Source of the DNA: an uncultured Nitrospirota bacterium
Lineage (GTDB): Bacteria; Nitrospirota; Nitrospiria; Nitrospirales; UBA8639
Assembly (NCBI GenBank): GCA_937139405.1
Contig: CAKZPV010000048.1
Coordinates: forward strand, 62,001-126,000
Direction of reading: 5' to 3'
Length of the DNA stretch: 64,000 nucleotides
Within the stretch, counting starts at the first letter, position 1. Each line of letters opens with the position of its first letter. The notes beneath the pieces are model-generated. The model was given only the letters and a program-made list of their open reading frames with translations, searched no databases and was not told the DNA's origin. Of the stretch, positions 36,214-44,207 are shown piece after piece. The translations under genes were made by a program, and so were the position numbers.

Positions 36214-37485
36214 TTGGCACATCTGCTGCTGCTCCTTCCATCCATGAGCTATAGGGGTGAGGCATTTCTAGAGGCGGCTAACAAAGTGGGCGTGTCCCTG
36301 ACCATTGGCGGCGACGCCCCACCAGAGTTCCTGAAACAAGCGCTGAAGAGTTTCATTCCACTCGACCTCTACAATGCCACTACCGCGGTTTCTGCCGTTG
36401 TGGAGTTTGCCAAAACGTCTCCCATTGATGTCGTACTTGGAGTGAACGATGGAACTGCCGTCTTAGCCTCAACCGTTTCACAAGCGTTAGGGCTCTCATC
36501 AAATTCCATCGACTCGGTCCGTGCAGCCAGTAACAAACAGACGATGCGGAGCCTTCTGCAACAAGAGGGACTCACTTGCCCAAAATTTCTCGTAGTTGGA
36601 ATCGACGAAAAACCTGAAAACATTATCCCTAAAGTGACCTTTCCCTGTGTGCTCAAACCCCTCACCCTGTCAGGGAGCTGTGGGGTTATACGAGCTGATG
36701 ATCCAGAGAGCTTCCAAAATGCCTTTACCAGAATCGTCCATCTGCTCCAATCATTCGAGAGCCCAGAACAAAAGGTGGCTGATCGTCAAATTCTTATTGA
36801 AGACTTTATTCCCGGCATCGAAGTCGCACTGGAAGGATTACTCATAAAGGACACCTTTCATCCTCTAGCCCTTTTTGATAAACCTGATCCGCTCAACGGG
36901 CCTTATTTTGAGGAAACGATTTATGTCACCCCTTCACGCCTACCGCCTAAAACACAAACACGCATCACGGAATCTCTGGGAAAAGCAGCACGAGCTATTG
37001 GGCTTCGGGAAGGACCGGTTCATGGAGAGCTCCGAATTAACGATCAAGACATTTGGGTCATTGAAGTGGCAGCACGAAGCATTGGCGGGAAATGTTCTCG
37101 GATGCTGGAATTTGGGACAGGCAAATCGTTAGAGGAATTGATTCTTCTTCATGCTCTAGGGCAGGACCTTCCATCTTTGGATCTGACAAAAGGCGCAGGG
37201 GGTGTCATGATGATTCCGATACCCCAAGAAGGCGTTTTAGAGAGAATTAGCGGACAAAAAGAGGCAGAACAGGTTCCTGGCGTGGAAGAGCTAGTCATGA
37301 CGGCAGAACCAGGCGACCACCTCATTCCGTTGCCCGAGGGCAAACGCTATCTGGGGTTCATTTTAGCCAGAGGAGAAAAGCCGGAAGAAGTAGAAGAAAC
37401 CTTGCGAGAAGCCCATCGACAGTTAACCGTGAGAATAAGACCCCAAACATCGAATGCAGGTCACCCAAAAATCTTTCGCGTCTGA
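36214..37485 (+). CDS. ATP-grasp domain enzyme
   Basis: 423 residues from a TTG start at 36214 that has AAGGA upstream and yields MAHLLLLLPSMSYRGEAFLEAA, a typical N-terminus of this ATP-grasp subgroup. A longer frame opens at 36067 but overlaps the radical SAM gene with unconserved sequence. Seen: NKQTMRSLLQQEGL, the lysine strand FPCVLKPLTLSGSCGVIRA, the metal-binding strand VHGELRINDQDIWVIEVAARSIGG. ATP-grasp enzymes form an acyl-phosphate and ligate it to an amine or thiol. Together with the two upstream genes this could modify a small peptide or amino acid; the substrate is unknown. Its stop is only 6 bp from the stop of the convergent gene. Confidence 0.87.
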   Translation: MAHLLLLLPSMSYRGEAFLEAANKVGVSLTIGGDAPPEFLKQALKSFIPLDLYNATTAVSAVVEFAKTSPIDVVLGVNDGTAVLASTVSQALGLSSNSIDSVRAASNKQTMRSLLQQEGLTCPKFLVVGIDEKPENIIPKVTFPCVLKPLTLSGSCGVIRADDPESFQNAFTRIVHLLQSFESPEQKVADRQILIEDFIPGIEVALEGLLIKDTFHPLALFDKPDPLNGPYFEETIYVTPSRLPPKTQTRITESLGKAARAIGLREGPVHGELRINDQDIWVIEVAARSIGGKCSRMLEFGTGKSLEELILLHALGQDLPSLDLTKGAGGVMMIPIPQEGVLERISGQKEAEQVPGVEELVMTAEPGDHLIPLPEGKRYLGFILARGEKPEEVEETLREAHRQLTVRIRPQTSNAGHPKIFRV

Positions 37486-37491
37486 CAAGCT

Positions 37492-37920
37492 TTAGGCCGG
37501 AACAACCTCTTTAGCCGTTTGAAGCATCCATGCATCTAGACTAGCCACTTGTTCCGCCACATCCTGAATACTGGTTAAGTCATGGGCCCATACCTTTTGA
37601 ACTTCTTCACCCTTATCCGTGATTTCTTTTTGAATGGTCTCCACTTCTTTATCCCATCGCTCTGGGCGCTGGGATTCGATCCGCCGAATTCGCCGTTTCC
37701 CATTCATGGTGCCATCAGCACTCAAATCACACACAAAATGCACAAGATCAAGCCGTCCATCAGTCAGAGACTTAGCCACCATCCGATATGTGGTCCCTTG
37801 CTTCGAATGAATCAACACAGCCTTAAAGAATCGTTCCCCTTTGGAAGGATCAACTTCAAGGGCGGTCAAATCAGGCATTGGTTTCGCTGGCGCTGCCGGC
37901 CCTGCGTCAACTTCTCCCAT
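37492..37920 (-). CDS. Conserved-looking hypothetical protein
   Basis: 142 residues, soluble, no signal peptide or membrane span. Begins with a short Pro/Ala-rich segment, then an alpha/beta core with charged helices (R-R-I-R-R-I-E-S-Q-R-P-E-R-W-D-K-E-V-E-T-I-Q-K). I do not recognise a family. The start ATG has a good AAGGAG site upstream, which supports a real gene. It is convergent with the ATP-grasp gene and divergent from the ccmC operon. Confidence 0.75.
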   Translation of the reverse strand: MGEVDAGPAAPAKPMPDLTALEVDPSKGERFFKAVLIHSKQGTTYRMVAKSLTDGRLDLVHFVCDLSADGTMNGKRRIRRIESQRPERWDKEVETIQKEITDKGEEVQKVWAHDLTSIQDVAEQVASLDAWMLQTAKEVVPA

Positions 37921-38243
37921 GTGTCATGCTCCTTTTTACGAAATACAATCGTCTACAGTCTTGCATGATTGAGGGTAGCATTGGCCAACTTCCTCAGCAA
38001 GCAGTGTAGGTGGACGGAAATCTTCCATTCCAATCGGAAGAAATATCCGTGAGAATTCCCACAAAAAAAAATTGGAATTCTATTTCTTAGATCCGACATC
38101 TCAGAATTCCTAATGCTGTGATTGTTAAAATTCTACCAAAAAATTCTATTTTTTCTATGAGGTGGGCCCCTGTCCCTCTATTAATTAACTATCTAACAAT
38201 TGAGCCCTTTCCTCCGTCGAATTGTCCCATTACAATAGGGAAT
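37921..38243. other. Upstream region of ccmC operon
   Basis: This 323 bp, A/T-rich, contains three GAATTC sites within about 60 bp near 38050-38110 and several AATTCTA-like repeats. It should hold the ccmC promoter; I cannot pick one with confidence. Confidence 0.35.
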
Positions 38244-38969
38244 ATGCTTAATCGGTTTATTCGATATATTCAGCGATATAAAGGTTGGTTTGGTGGAGCT
38301 GCGGCCATTTGTATCTTTTTAGGTCTGTACACCGGACTACTCGCTTCTCCACCCGATTATTACCAAGGCGAACTTGTCCGGATCATGTATGTGCATGTTC
38401 CCCTGGCCCATACCAGTACCCTGGCCTATTCCGTCTTATTTTTCGGCAGCATCTGGTATTTGTGGAAACGTGATCCACTGGTGGATAACATGTGCCAGGC
38501 TTCGGCTGGCATTTGTGCCCTGTTTACGGCCCTCGCCCTCGTGACTGGATCCATTTGGGCTAAACCTACGTGGGGCGCTTGGTGGACCTGGGACCCTCGG
38601 TTGGTCTCCTTTAGTGTGCTCCTGCTGATCTTGGGCGGCTATCTTATGCTGAGGAAACTGGTGGATGATCGGGAAAGCGGAGGGCGCTACGCTGCCATCT
38701 TAGCAATTGTTGGTGGAATTGACCTCCCAATTATCAAATTTTCAGTGGAATGGTGGCGAACATTGCATCAGCCTATGTCATTTTCGACTCGTGGGGTAGC
38801 CATTTCTGATGACATGGTGCTTCCTTTAACATTAATGAGCATTGGCGCATGGCTCCTGTTTGGCTATATGGTGATGGTTCGTACGCAGATTTTGTATTTG
38901 ACCGATCTCCTTCAAGCGAAAAAGGGCCGTCTGTTCAGCCAGACGCATTTTTCTCAGACCTCCCCATGA
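38244..38969 (+). CDS. ccmC: Haem handling protein CcmC
   Basis: 241 residues, six membrane spans. Shows the tryptophan-rich haem-handling motif W-G-A-W-W-T-W-D-P-R-L and flanking periplasmic histidines (V-H-V-P-L-A-H; L-H-Q-P). CcmC loads haem onto CcmE in the periplasm. The ATG at 38244 (MLNRFIRYIQRYKGW, AGGG upstream) is chosen; a longer open frame from 38118 adds sequence unlike CcmC. The stop overlaps the next start as ATGA, and the ccm genes that follow form one operon. Confidence 0.95.
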   Translation: MLNRFIRYIQRYKGWFGGAAAICIFLGLYTGLLASPPDYYQGELVRIMYVHVPLAHTSTLAYSVLFFGSIWYLWKRDPLVDNMCQASAGICALFTALALVTGSIWAKPTWGAWWTWDPRLVSFSVLLLILGGYLMLRKLVDDRESGGRYAAILAIVGGIDLPIIKFSVEWWRTLHQPMSFSTRGVAISDDMVLPLTLMSIGAWLLFGYMVMVRTQILYLTDLLQAKKGRLFSQTHFSQTSP

Positions 38970-39472
38970 CCGGATTTTATACACGATGGGCCATTATGGT
39001 CGGAGGATTGCTCCTTTTGGCAATGATGACCTTCCAACAATATCAGCATGATTTATCAACGACTTCCTTGGCGACCCTCATAAACAGCCCAGGCCGCTCA
39101 GAACCTGTTAGAATTCAGGGAATGGTTAAAAGTGGGACGTTGTCAGGAGAAACTGACCAAGGCCAAGCCACCTTTGAATTGGTTGACGGTCCAACATCTG
39201 TTGCTGTGGTATACGCCGGTCCGCCATTAGAAAATATTCGTGAGCTGAAAACGATGGTGTTTATCGGCCAACTCGACTCAAACACGAAGACATTCAAGGC
39301 CAAAGATACCGCCCTGATCAACAATTTTGGTTTCGTGACTGCTGCGTATCTGCTGACGGTCCTCTCGATGTCTTGGGCTCTATTTGCCATGAGCCAGAGA
39401 GTCATGGTTTTATTTAAAGAAATCAAAGACGAAAAACTCTACGAACCGGAGATTGATCCCCTTGCCAAATAA
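38966..39472 (+). CDS. CcmE-like OB-fold protein fused to CcmD-like segment
   Basis: 168 residues. An N-terminal anchor span (about 4-22) leads into an OB-fold domain of CcmE type (RIQGMVKSGTLSG, ATFELVDGPTSVAVVYAG, FIGQLDSNTKTFKA). The haem-binding H-x-x-x-Y of CcmE is missing: the corresponding stretch has no histidine. A second span follows at the C-terminus with F-V-T-A-A-Y-L-L-T and a basic tail, resembling CcmD, the small protein that helps release holo-CcmE from CcmC. The gene sits exactly where ccmD is normally found, between ccmC and ccmE, and no other ccmD is present. It probably takes the CcmD role or assists CcmE; this is inference. It overlaps ccmC by ATGA. Confidence 0.75.
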   Translation: MTGFYTRWAIMVGGLLLLAMMTFQQYQHDLSTTSLATLINSPGRSEPVRIQGMVKSGTLSGETDQGQATFELVDGPTSVAVVYAGPPLENIRELKTMVFIGQLDSNTKTFKAKDTALINNFGFVTAAYLLTVLSMSWALFAMSQRVMVLFKEIKDEKLYEPEIDPLAK

Positions 39473-39917
39473 AAATAGAAAAGTTGCCATTATCGTGAGC
39501 ATTCTCCTGGTTGCCGGTTCCTTAGGGTATTTGGCCCTCGGAAATTTTGGGGAAAATATTGTATATTTTGTGACGCCGTCAGAAGTGAAAGCCTTTACCC
39601 CCGAGACCTATACCAAAAAGGTACGGGTAGGCGGCATGGTGGTAGAAGGCAGCTTGAAAACGCAGCCGGAACCAGTGGGGTTGACCTTTGAACTCACGGA
39701 TGGTGCTGCGACCATTCCCGTCTCGTTTCAAGGCATTCCGCCCGATCTGTTCAAAGAAGGTCAGGGCGCAGTGGTGGAAGGCCAATGGAATGATGGACAC
39801 ACCTTTCGTTCAACCATGATCATGGCCAAGCATTCCGAAGACTACATGCCCATGGAACTGAAACGCGCGGGCGTCGAACTTCCCAAAAAAGATTTCATGA
39901 AAACCCTCGCTCCGTAA
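39453..39917 (+). CDS. ccmE: Haem chaperone CcmE
   Basis: 154 residues with an N-terminal signal anchor and a periplasmic OB-fold. The haem-attachment motif H-S-E-D-Y (His127, Tyr131) is present in MAKHSEDYMP. CcmE binds haem covalently from CcmC and delivers it to CcmF. The start is a TTG at 39453 (overlapping the previous gene by 20 bp) or a second TTG at 39462, which gives MPNKNRK and a better distance from the GGAG; I report the longer form. Confidence 0.94.
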   Translation: MIPLPNKNRKVAIIVSILLVAGSLGYLALGNFGENIVYFVTPSEVKAFTPETYTKKVRVGGMVVEGSLKTQPEPVGLTFELTDGAATIPVSFQGIPPDLFKEGQGAVVEGQWNDGHTFRSTMIMAKHSEDYMPMELKRAGVELPKKDFMKTLAP

Positions 39918-39935
39918 GGCGCGTCTCCATCCTAC

Positions 39936-41885
39936 ATGATTATTGAAATCGGACATTTTTCGGTGACCATCGCGTTGGTGTTGTCTGTCTTCGGCATGGC
40001 TAGTGCTGCCTTGGCCCTGAAAACACGCAATGCCGACTGGGCTCGATCAGGACGCATGGCCGTCACCTTGATTTTTGTCTTGCTAGGCGTCGGCATGCTG
40101 GCTTTAGTGTATTCGTTTATCGTCCGTGACTTTTCAGTTCTCTATGTCGCCAATAATTCCAACTCGAAACTCCCCTTCTTTTATACCGTGTCGGCAGTGT
40201 GGGGCGGCCATGAAGGATCGCTTTTACTCTGGGTCTTTATTCTTTCCGTGTTTAGCACCCTGGCCGTGTGGCTGCATTGGCGCACGCAGCCCACCATTAT
40301 GCCGTATCTGATTGGCGTGGAATGCGCGATTATTTTCGGCTTTCTCTGTCTGATTGTCTTCCTATCCAGCCCTTTTGAACGACTGCTTCCCGTCCCCTTA
40401 GAGGGCAAAGATCTCAATCCGCTCTTACAAGACCCTGCCATGGTCATGCATCCCCCCATGTTATACATGGGCTATGTGGGCTTTTCCATTCCCTTTTCCT
40501 TTGCCATGGCGGCATTGTTCTCTGGCCGCTTAGGAGAAGAATGGATCAAAGTCACGCAACGCTGGACCACGTTCGCCTGGATGTGCTTGACCACCGGTAT
40601 TCTTTTGGGAGGCTATTGGGCGTATTACGAATTAGGCTGGGGCGGATATTGGGGTTGGGATCCGGTGGAAAATGCATCGTTTATGCCCTGGCTTGTGGGT
40701 ACCGCGTACCTACATTCAGTGTTGGTGCAAGAGAAGCGGAAAATGTTCAAAGTCTGGAATTTATTCTTGATTATTGTGACGTTTTCGCTTTCGCTTATTG
40801 GGACGTTTTTAGTGCGCAGCGGCGTGCTCACGTCAGTGCATTCTTTTGCCACTGACCCTGAACGCGGTCTGTATATTTTAATTTTTGTTGGTAGTGTCAT
40901 CGGCATTGCTTTTGGCGCCCTCATTCTGCGATCAACCAAGCTGAAATCTCAGGTCGAAATGGATTCGTTCGTCTCGCGAGAATCCATCTTTCTCTTTAAT
41001 AATTTATTTTTCTTGGTGGCGGCCGCCACGGTGTTTTTAGGCACGCTCTACCCACTCATCCTCGAAACCCTGAATGGCGCGAAAGTCACAGTGGGTCCGC
41101 CCTATTACAATGCCGTCTTCATGCCCATTGCCCTTGGCTTACTTTTCCTCATGGGCATTGGCCCATATATTCCTTGGCGTAAAGCCTCGGTCGCTAACTT
41201 GAAAAAAAGTTTTTCTATCCCCCTGCTCGCAGGCGCAGTCATGGTCGTCATATTGGCGATCACTGGCATTCGCAACCTGTATGCCCTAGCAGGAACTTAT
41301 GTGGTGGCCTTTTCCGGCATGGCCATCGTGATGGACTTCAGCAAAATTTCACAACTCTATGCTCAGCGAAACAGTAGTAATATCTTCAAAGGATGTCTGA
41401 CTGCCTTTACGGCAAACCAGCGACGCTATGCGGCCATGCTGACTCATATCGGCGTTCTAGTCTTAGTGATCGGCATCATTGCCTCGACGATCTATCAAAC
41501 CGAAAAAGTCGTGTCGATGAAAGTCGGTGACGAAATGTCCATTGGCGACTATCGCATGAAGCTCACCAACATTCATGATGTCGAAGGTGGGAATTGGAAA
41601 GCAGAAGAAGGCGTCTTTCAAGTATTTGAAGAAGAGACCCTCATCACAGAACTTCGGCCGCAAAAACGCATCTACAATGCCACCCAAACTCCGACGACCG
41701 AATCAGCCATCTATGCCATCAATATGGGCCATATCTTTTTGACCATGCCTGAAGTTTCCCCTGAGGGAGTAGCTGTCGCACGGGGTGTCCTCAACCCGCT
41801 CATCCTCTGGGTATGGGGCGGTGGCATTATTATGGGATTAGGAGTCATCTTGAACATTCTCCGCCCACGCAAAAGGGAAGAATGA
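39936..41885 (+). CDS. ccmF: Cytochrome c haem lyase subunit CcmF
   Basis: 649 residues, the usual CcmF length, with about 15 spans. Shows W-G-G-H-E-G-S near residue 85 and the haem-handling motif W-G-G-Y-W-G-W-D-P-V-E-N-A near 235. CcmF takes haem from CcmE and, with CcmH/CcmI, ligates it to apocytochrome CxxCH. The stop overlaps the ccmG start as ATGA. Confidence 0.96.
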   Translation: MIIEIGHFSVTIALVLSVFGMASAALALKTRNADWARSGRMAVTLIFVLLGVGMLALVYSFIVRDFSVLYVANNSNSKLPFFYTVSAVWGGHEGSLLLWVFILSVFSTLAVWLHWRTQPTIMPYLIGVECAIIFGFLCLIVFLSSPFERLLPVPLEGKDLNPLLQDPAMVMHPPMLYMGYVGFSIPFSFAMAALFSGRLGEEWIKVTQRWTTFAWMCLTTGILLGGYWAYYELGWGGYWGWDPVENASFMPWLVGTAYLHSVLVQEKRKMFKVWNLFLIIVTFSLSLIGTFLVRSGVLTSVHSFATDPERGLYILIFVGSVIGIAFGALILRSTKLKSQVEMDSFVSRESIFLFNNLFFLVAAATVFLGTLYPLILETLNGAKVTVGPPYYNAVFMPIALGLLFLMGIGPYIPWRKASVANLKKSFSIPLLAGAVMVVILAITGIRNLYALAGTYVVAFSGMAIVMDFSKISQLYAQRNSSNIFKGCLTAFTANQRRYAAMLTHIGVLVLVIGIIASTIYQTEKVVSMKVGDEMSIGDYRMKLTNIHDVEGGNWKAEEGVFQVFEEETLITELRPQKRIYNATQTPTTESAIYAINMGHIFLTMPEVSPEGVAVARGVLNPLILWVWGGGIIMGLGVILNILRPRKREE

Positions 41886-42442
41886 ACAAAGGCACACAAC
41901 TAACCTTAGTTCTCGTGCTCCTTGGGCTCTTTTACTTATTTTACGAGGGCTTATGGGGAAATCCACGACACATTCCAACCGTGCTCATCGGCACCGATGC
42001 CCCCATGGTTGAAGGGCCCGATGTGGAAACGGGCGAAATAATTTCTCTAGAACAATTTAAGGGAAAGGTCGTCCTGCTAAATTTTTGGGCGTCATGGTGT
42101 TATGAATGCAAGGTAGAGCATGAAAGCGTGCTAGAGCTTCATCGGCTATTTAAAGATAACCCGAATTTCGTGATGCTCGGCGTTAATTACCAAGACAAAT
42201 TGCCTGATGCCCAACAATATCTCAAAGAATATGGGACCACCTTTGCGCATATGCGAGATTTGAAAGGTCAATTAGCGATCGACTATGGCGTGTATGGTGT
42301 GCCCGAAACATTTGTTATCGATCAGCAGGGGAAAATCCGCTATAAATATGTTGGGCCGGTCACGGGGCACATGTACACTAAGATTACCCAAGAAATCATC
42401 GCTCCCCTACTCAAAGGACAACCCGTCAGCACGGCCTCATAA
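41882..42442 (+). CDS. ccmG: CcmG/DsbE-type thiol-disulfide protein
   Basis: 186 residues: an N-terminal anchor span, then a thioredoxin fold with W-C-Y-E-C (Cys73, Cys76) and V-P-E-T-F-V-I-D. It keeps apocytochrome or CcmH cysteines reduced in the periplasm. Acidic residues around the active site are usual for CcmG. The active-site dipeptide Tyr-Glu differs from the more common Ala-Pro or Pro-Thr. Coupled to ccmF by ATGA and to ccmH by a one-base overlap. Confidence 0.93.
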   Translation: MNKGTQLTLVLVLLGLFYLFYEGLWGNPRHIPTVLIGTDAPMVEGPDVETGEIISLEQFKGKVVLLNFWASWCYECKVEHESVLELHRLFKDNPNFVMLGVNYQDKLPDAQQYLKEYGTTFAHMRDLKGQLAIDYGVYGVPETFVIDQQGKIRYKYVGPVTGHMYTKITQEIIAPLLKGQPVSTAS

Positions 42443-42912
42443 TGCTCATGATAATTCGTTTAATGATTGCCGCAATGTTTATTTTGACCACGCCCTGGTC
42501 CGGGTTGGCTGAAGTCCAAGACGAATCAGCCTTAGACATCCAGGTTCGAGAAATTGCGAAAACGCTGCGCTGTACGGTGTGCCAAACCGAAAACATTTGG
42601 GAATCGGGAGCCCCGCTCGCCCAACAAATGCGTGGCGTGGTGCGAGATCGATTAAAACTCGGCCATAGCCCAGAAGATATTAAGGAATATTTCCTCAGCC
42701 GCTACGGTGATTATATTATGATGCAACCACCAGCCCACGGCGTGAATTGGCTTCTCTGGTTAGGGCCCTTTATTCTGTTACTGGGAGGAGGTCTCCTCCT
42801 CTATAAAGAAGTGATTGGCTGGGTTCGTCGCACACCAGCCAACCCAACTGCTCCACCACCACCCTTAGACGAACAAGCTCGCCAACGCCTTGAGCGCGAA
42901 CTGGAATCGTAA
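42442..42912 (+). CDS. ccmH: CcmH-family apocytochrome thiol reductase
   Basis: 156 residues: signal peptide, periplasmic helical domain with L-R-C-T-V-C-Q-T-E-N-I (Cys44, Cys47), then one span and a Pro-rich cytoplasmic tail. This is the short CcmH/CycL/NrfF type, lacking the TPR half found in E. coli CcmH; the TPR half is the next gene. Within the family the motif is R-C-x-x-C-Q. Confidence 0.94.
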   Translation: MLMIIRLMIAAMFILTTPWSGLAEVQDESALDIQVREIAKTLRCTVCQTENIWESGAPLAQQMRGVVRDRLKLGHSPEDIKEYFLSRYGDYIMMQPPAHGVNWLLWLGPFILLLGGGLLLYKEVIGWVRRTPANPTAPPPPLDEQARQRLERELES

Positions 42913-42928
42913 GCACCTCTGCCCTCAC

Positions 42929-43852
42929 ATGCCTCCGATTATTGTCTTCCTTACTCCGCTTCTTATTGTCATGGGCATTGTGCTATTTGCCCTCACACTC
43001 CCGTTTTGGCGTAGAGATCCTTCCCCGATTTCCTTTGGCCTAGATGATAACCAGGAACAAGAATATGCCGATCTCCAAGTCGAACGAGGTGTCTTGAATC
43101 AATCATTACAAGAGTTAGAGATGGAGCTCGCACAAGGCCGGATGGCTAAAACTGACTATGAGCGGCTCAAAGCCACAGACGAACATCGACTGATTCACGT
43201 CTTAGATCGTTTGGAAATATTGAAAGGAGAGAGAGACGGTGAAAGTAGCCATGAGCAGGAAGCTATCCCGCAACGAAAAGGCTGGATCCCAGCCATCGCA
43301 TCCGGATTGATAGTCTTGCTGGCCTCTGTCAGCATTTACAGCATCATGCAAATGCAGGCTGCCCAAAAACTCATGGCCGTCGAAGCAGAAATGGGCGGTG
43401 GGCCGAACCCCATGGAAATGGTAGCCAAACTGGAAGCGCGCCTTAAAGAAAACCCGGATGATTTACAGGGGCAAATCATGGCGGGACGTTCTTATCAAGC
43501 TTTAGGACGTGCAGCCGAAGCCCAGCAAGCCTGGGCCAAAGCCTTAGAATTAGATCCAAAACAGCATGAAGCCCGATATAACTATGGCGTTCTGTTAATT
43601 GATTCTCGGAAGATCGATGACCCCAAACTCTTTCAAGAAGCACTCACCCATTTTGATACCGTTCTGGCTGATCTTCCCAATCAACCAGCAGTCAATTGGT
43701 ATCGAGGCATTGCCCTCTGGTATTTAGACCGAAAACAAGAAACCGATGAAGCCTGGTCACTGGCCGCGCAAAATATGGAGCCTGGCAGTAAGGACTTAGC
43801 CTTCGTCAAAGAATCCCTCACCAAACTCCGCGCTGGCCAAGCCCCGTTCTAG
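42929..43852 (+). CDS. ccmI: CcmI-like TPR protein of cytochrome c maturation
   Basis: 307 residues. Two membrane spans (about 5-22 and 122-140) flank a coiled-coil stretch in the CcmI/CycH pattern (QEYADLQVERGVLNQSLQELE, AQGRMAKTDYERLKA). A periplasmic TPR domain follows (AGRSYQALGRAAEAQQAWAKALELDPKQHEARYNYGVLL). CcmI captures the C-terminal helix of apocytochromes and hands them to CcmF/CcmH. The ATG at 42929 begins MPPIIVFLTPLL, directly at the first span. It ends the operon. Confidence 0.92.
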   Translation: MPPIIVFLTPLLIVMGIVLFALTLPFWRRDPSPISFGLDDNQEQEYADLQVERGVLNQSLQELEMELAQGRMAKTDYERLKATDEHRLIHVLDRLEILKGERDGESSHEQEAIPQRKGWIPAIASGLIVLLASVSIYSIMQMQAAQKLMAVEAEMGGGPNPMEMVAKLEARLKENPDDLQGQIMAGRSYQALGRAAEAQQAWAKALELDPKQHEARYNYGVLLIDSRKIDDPKLFQEALTHFDTVLADLPNQPAVNWYRGIALWYLDRKQETDEAWSLAAQNMEPGSKDLAFVKESLTKLRAGQAPF

Positions 43853-44207
43853 CTCGCAAATAAGGTATACCTATCGATTCTCTCAAACCAAAGACCGCCT
43901 TACTCCCTTTCCAACATAACCGCAACCGTAAAGGTTAACAGAAAATTAGCTAAGCTACGCACTCACTAATCGGCAAAATCTTATGCGGGCATCTTTTTAG
44001 TTGCTCAACTTTTAACTTGAAGTCATCAACAGGAATTTCCTGTTCCAAGTTAAGTAAGAATCTGATAGGGTTTTGAGTCGGAGAGTAACTGGCGCGTAAA
44101 AATAGGGGGAATGGATTTTATTCGTGACGCTGGTTATTTAAAAGGTATCTCATGGCAAATAGAACACCAAGTATCTTCGTGTTACCAAGGGTAAAAGGAG
44201 GAATGTT
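43853..44207. other. Upstream region of DsbA-like gene
   Basis: This 355 bp follows ccmI. The notable element is the nested inverted repeat at 44012-44053; no gene or clear promoter is visible. Confidence 0.4.
44012..44053. repeat. Nested inverted repeat upstream of DsbA-like gene
   Basis: Inner palindrome AACAGGAA-T-TTCCTGTT (44028-44044) sits inside outer arms TTAACTTG (44012-44019) and CAAGTTAA (44046-44053), all perfect. The inner element is a near-symmetric 17-mer, typical of a dimeric repressor site; the whole could also fold as a hairpin in the leader. It ends about 155 bp before the gene start. Confidence 0.5.

Noticed and set aside
38050-38110. Cluster of three GAATTC sites upstream of ccmC
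   Set aside because: The surrounding bases are A/T-rich and the repeats are short and unevenly spaced; no operator architecture is evident.
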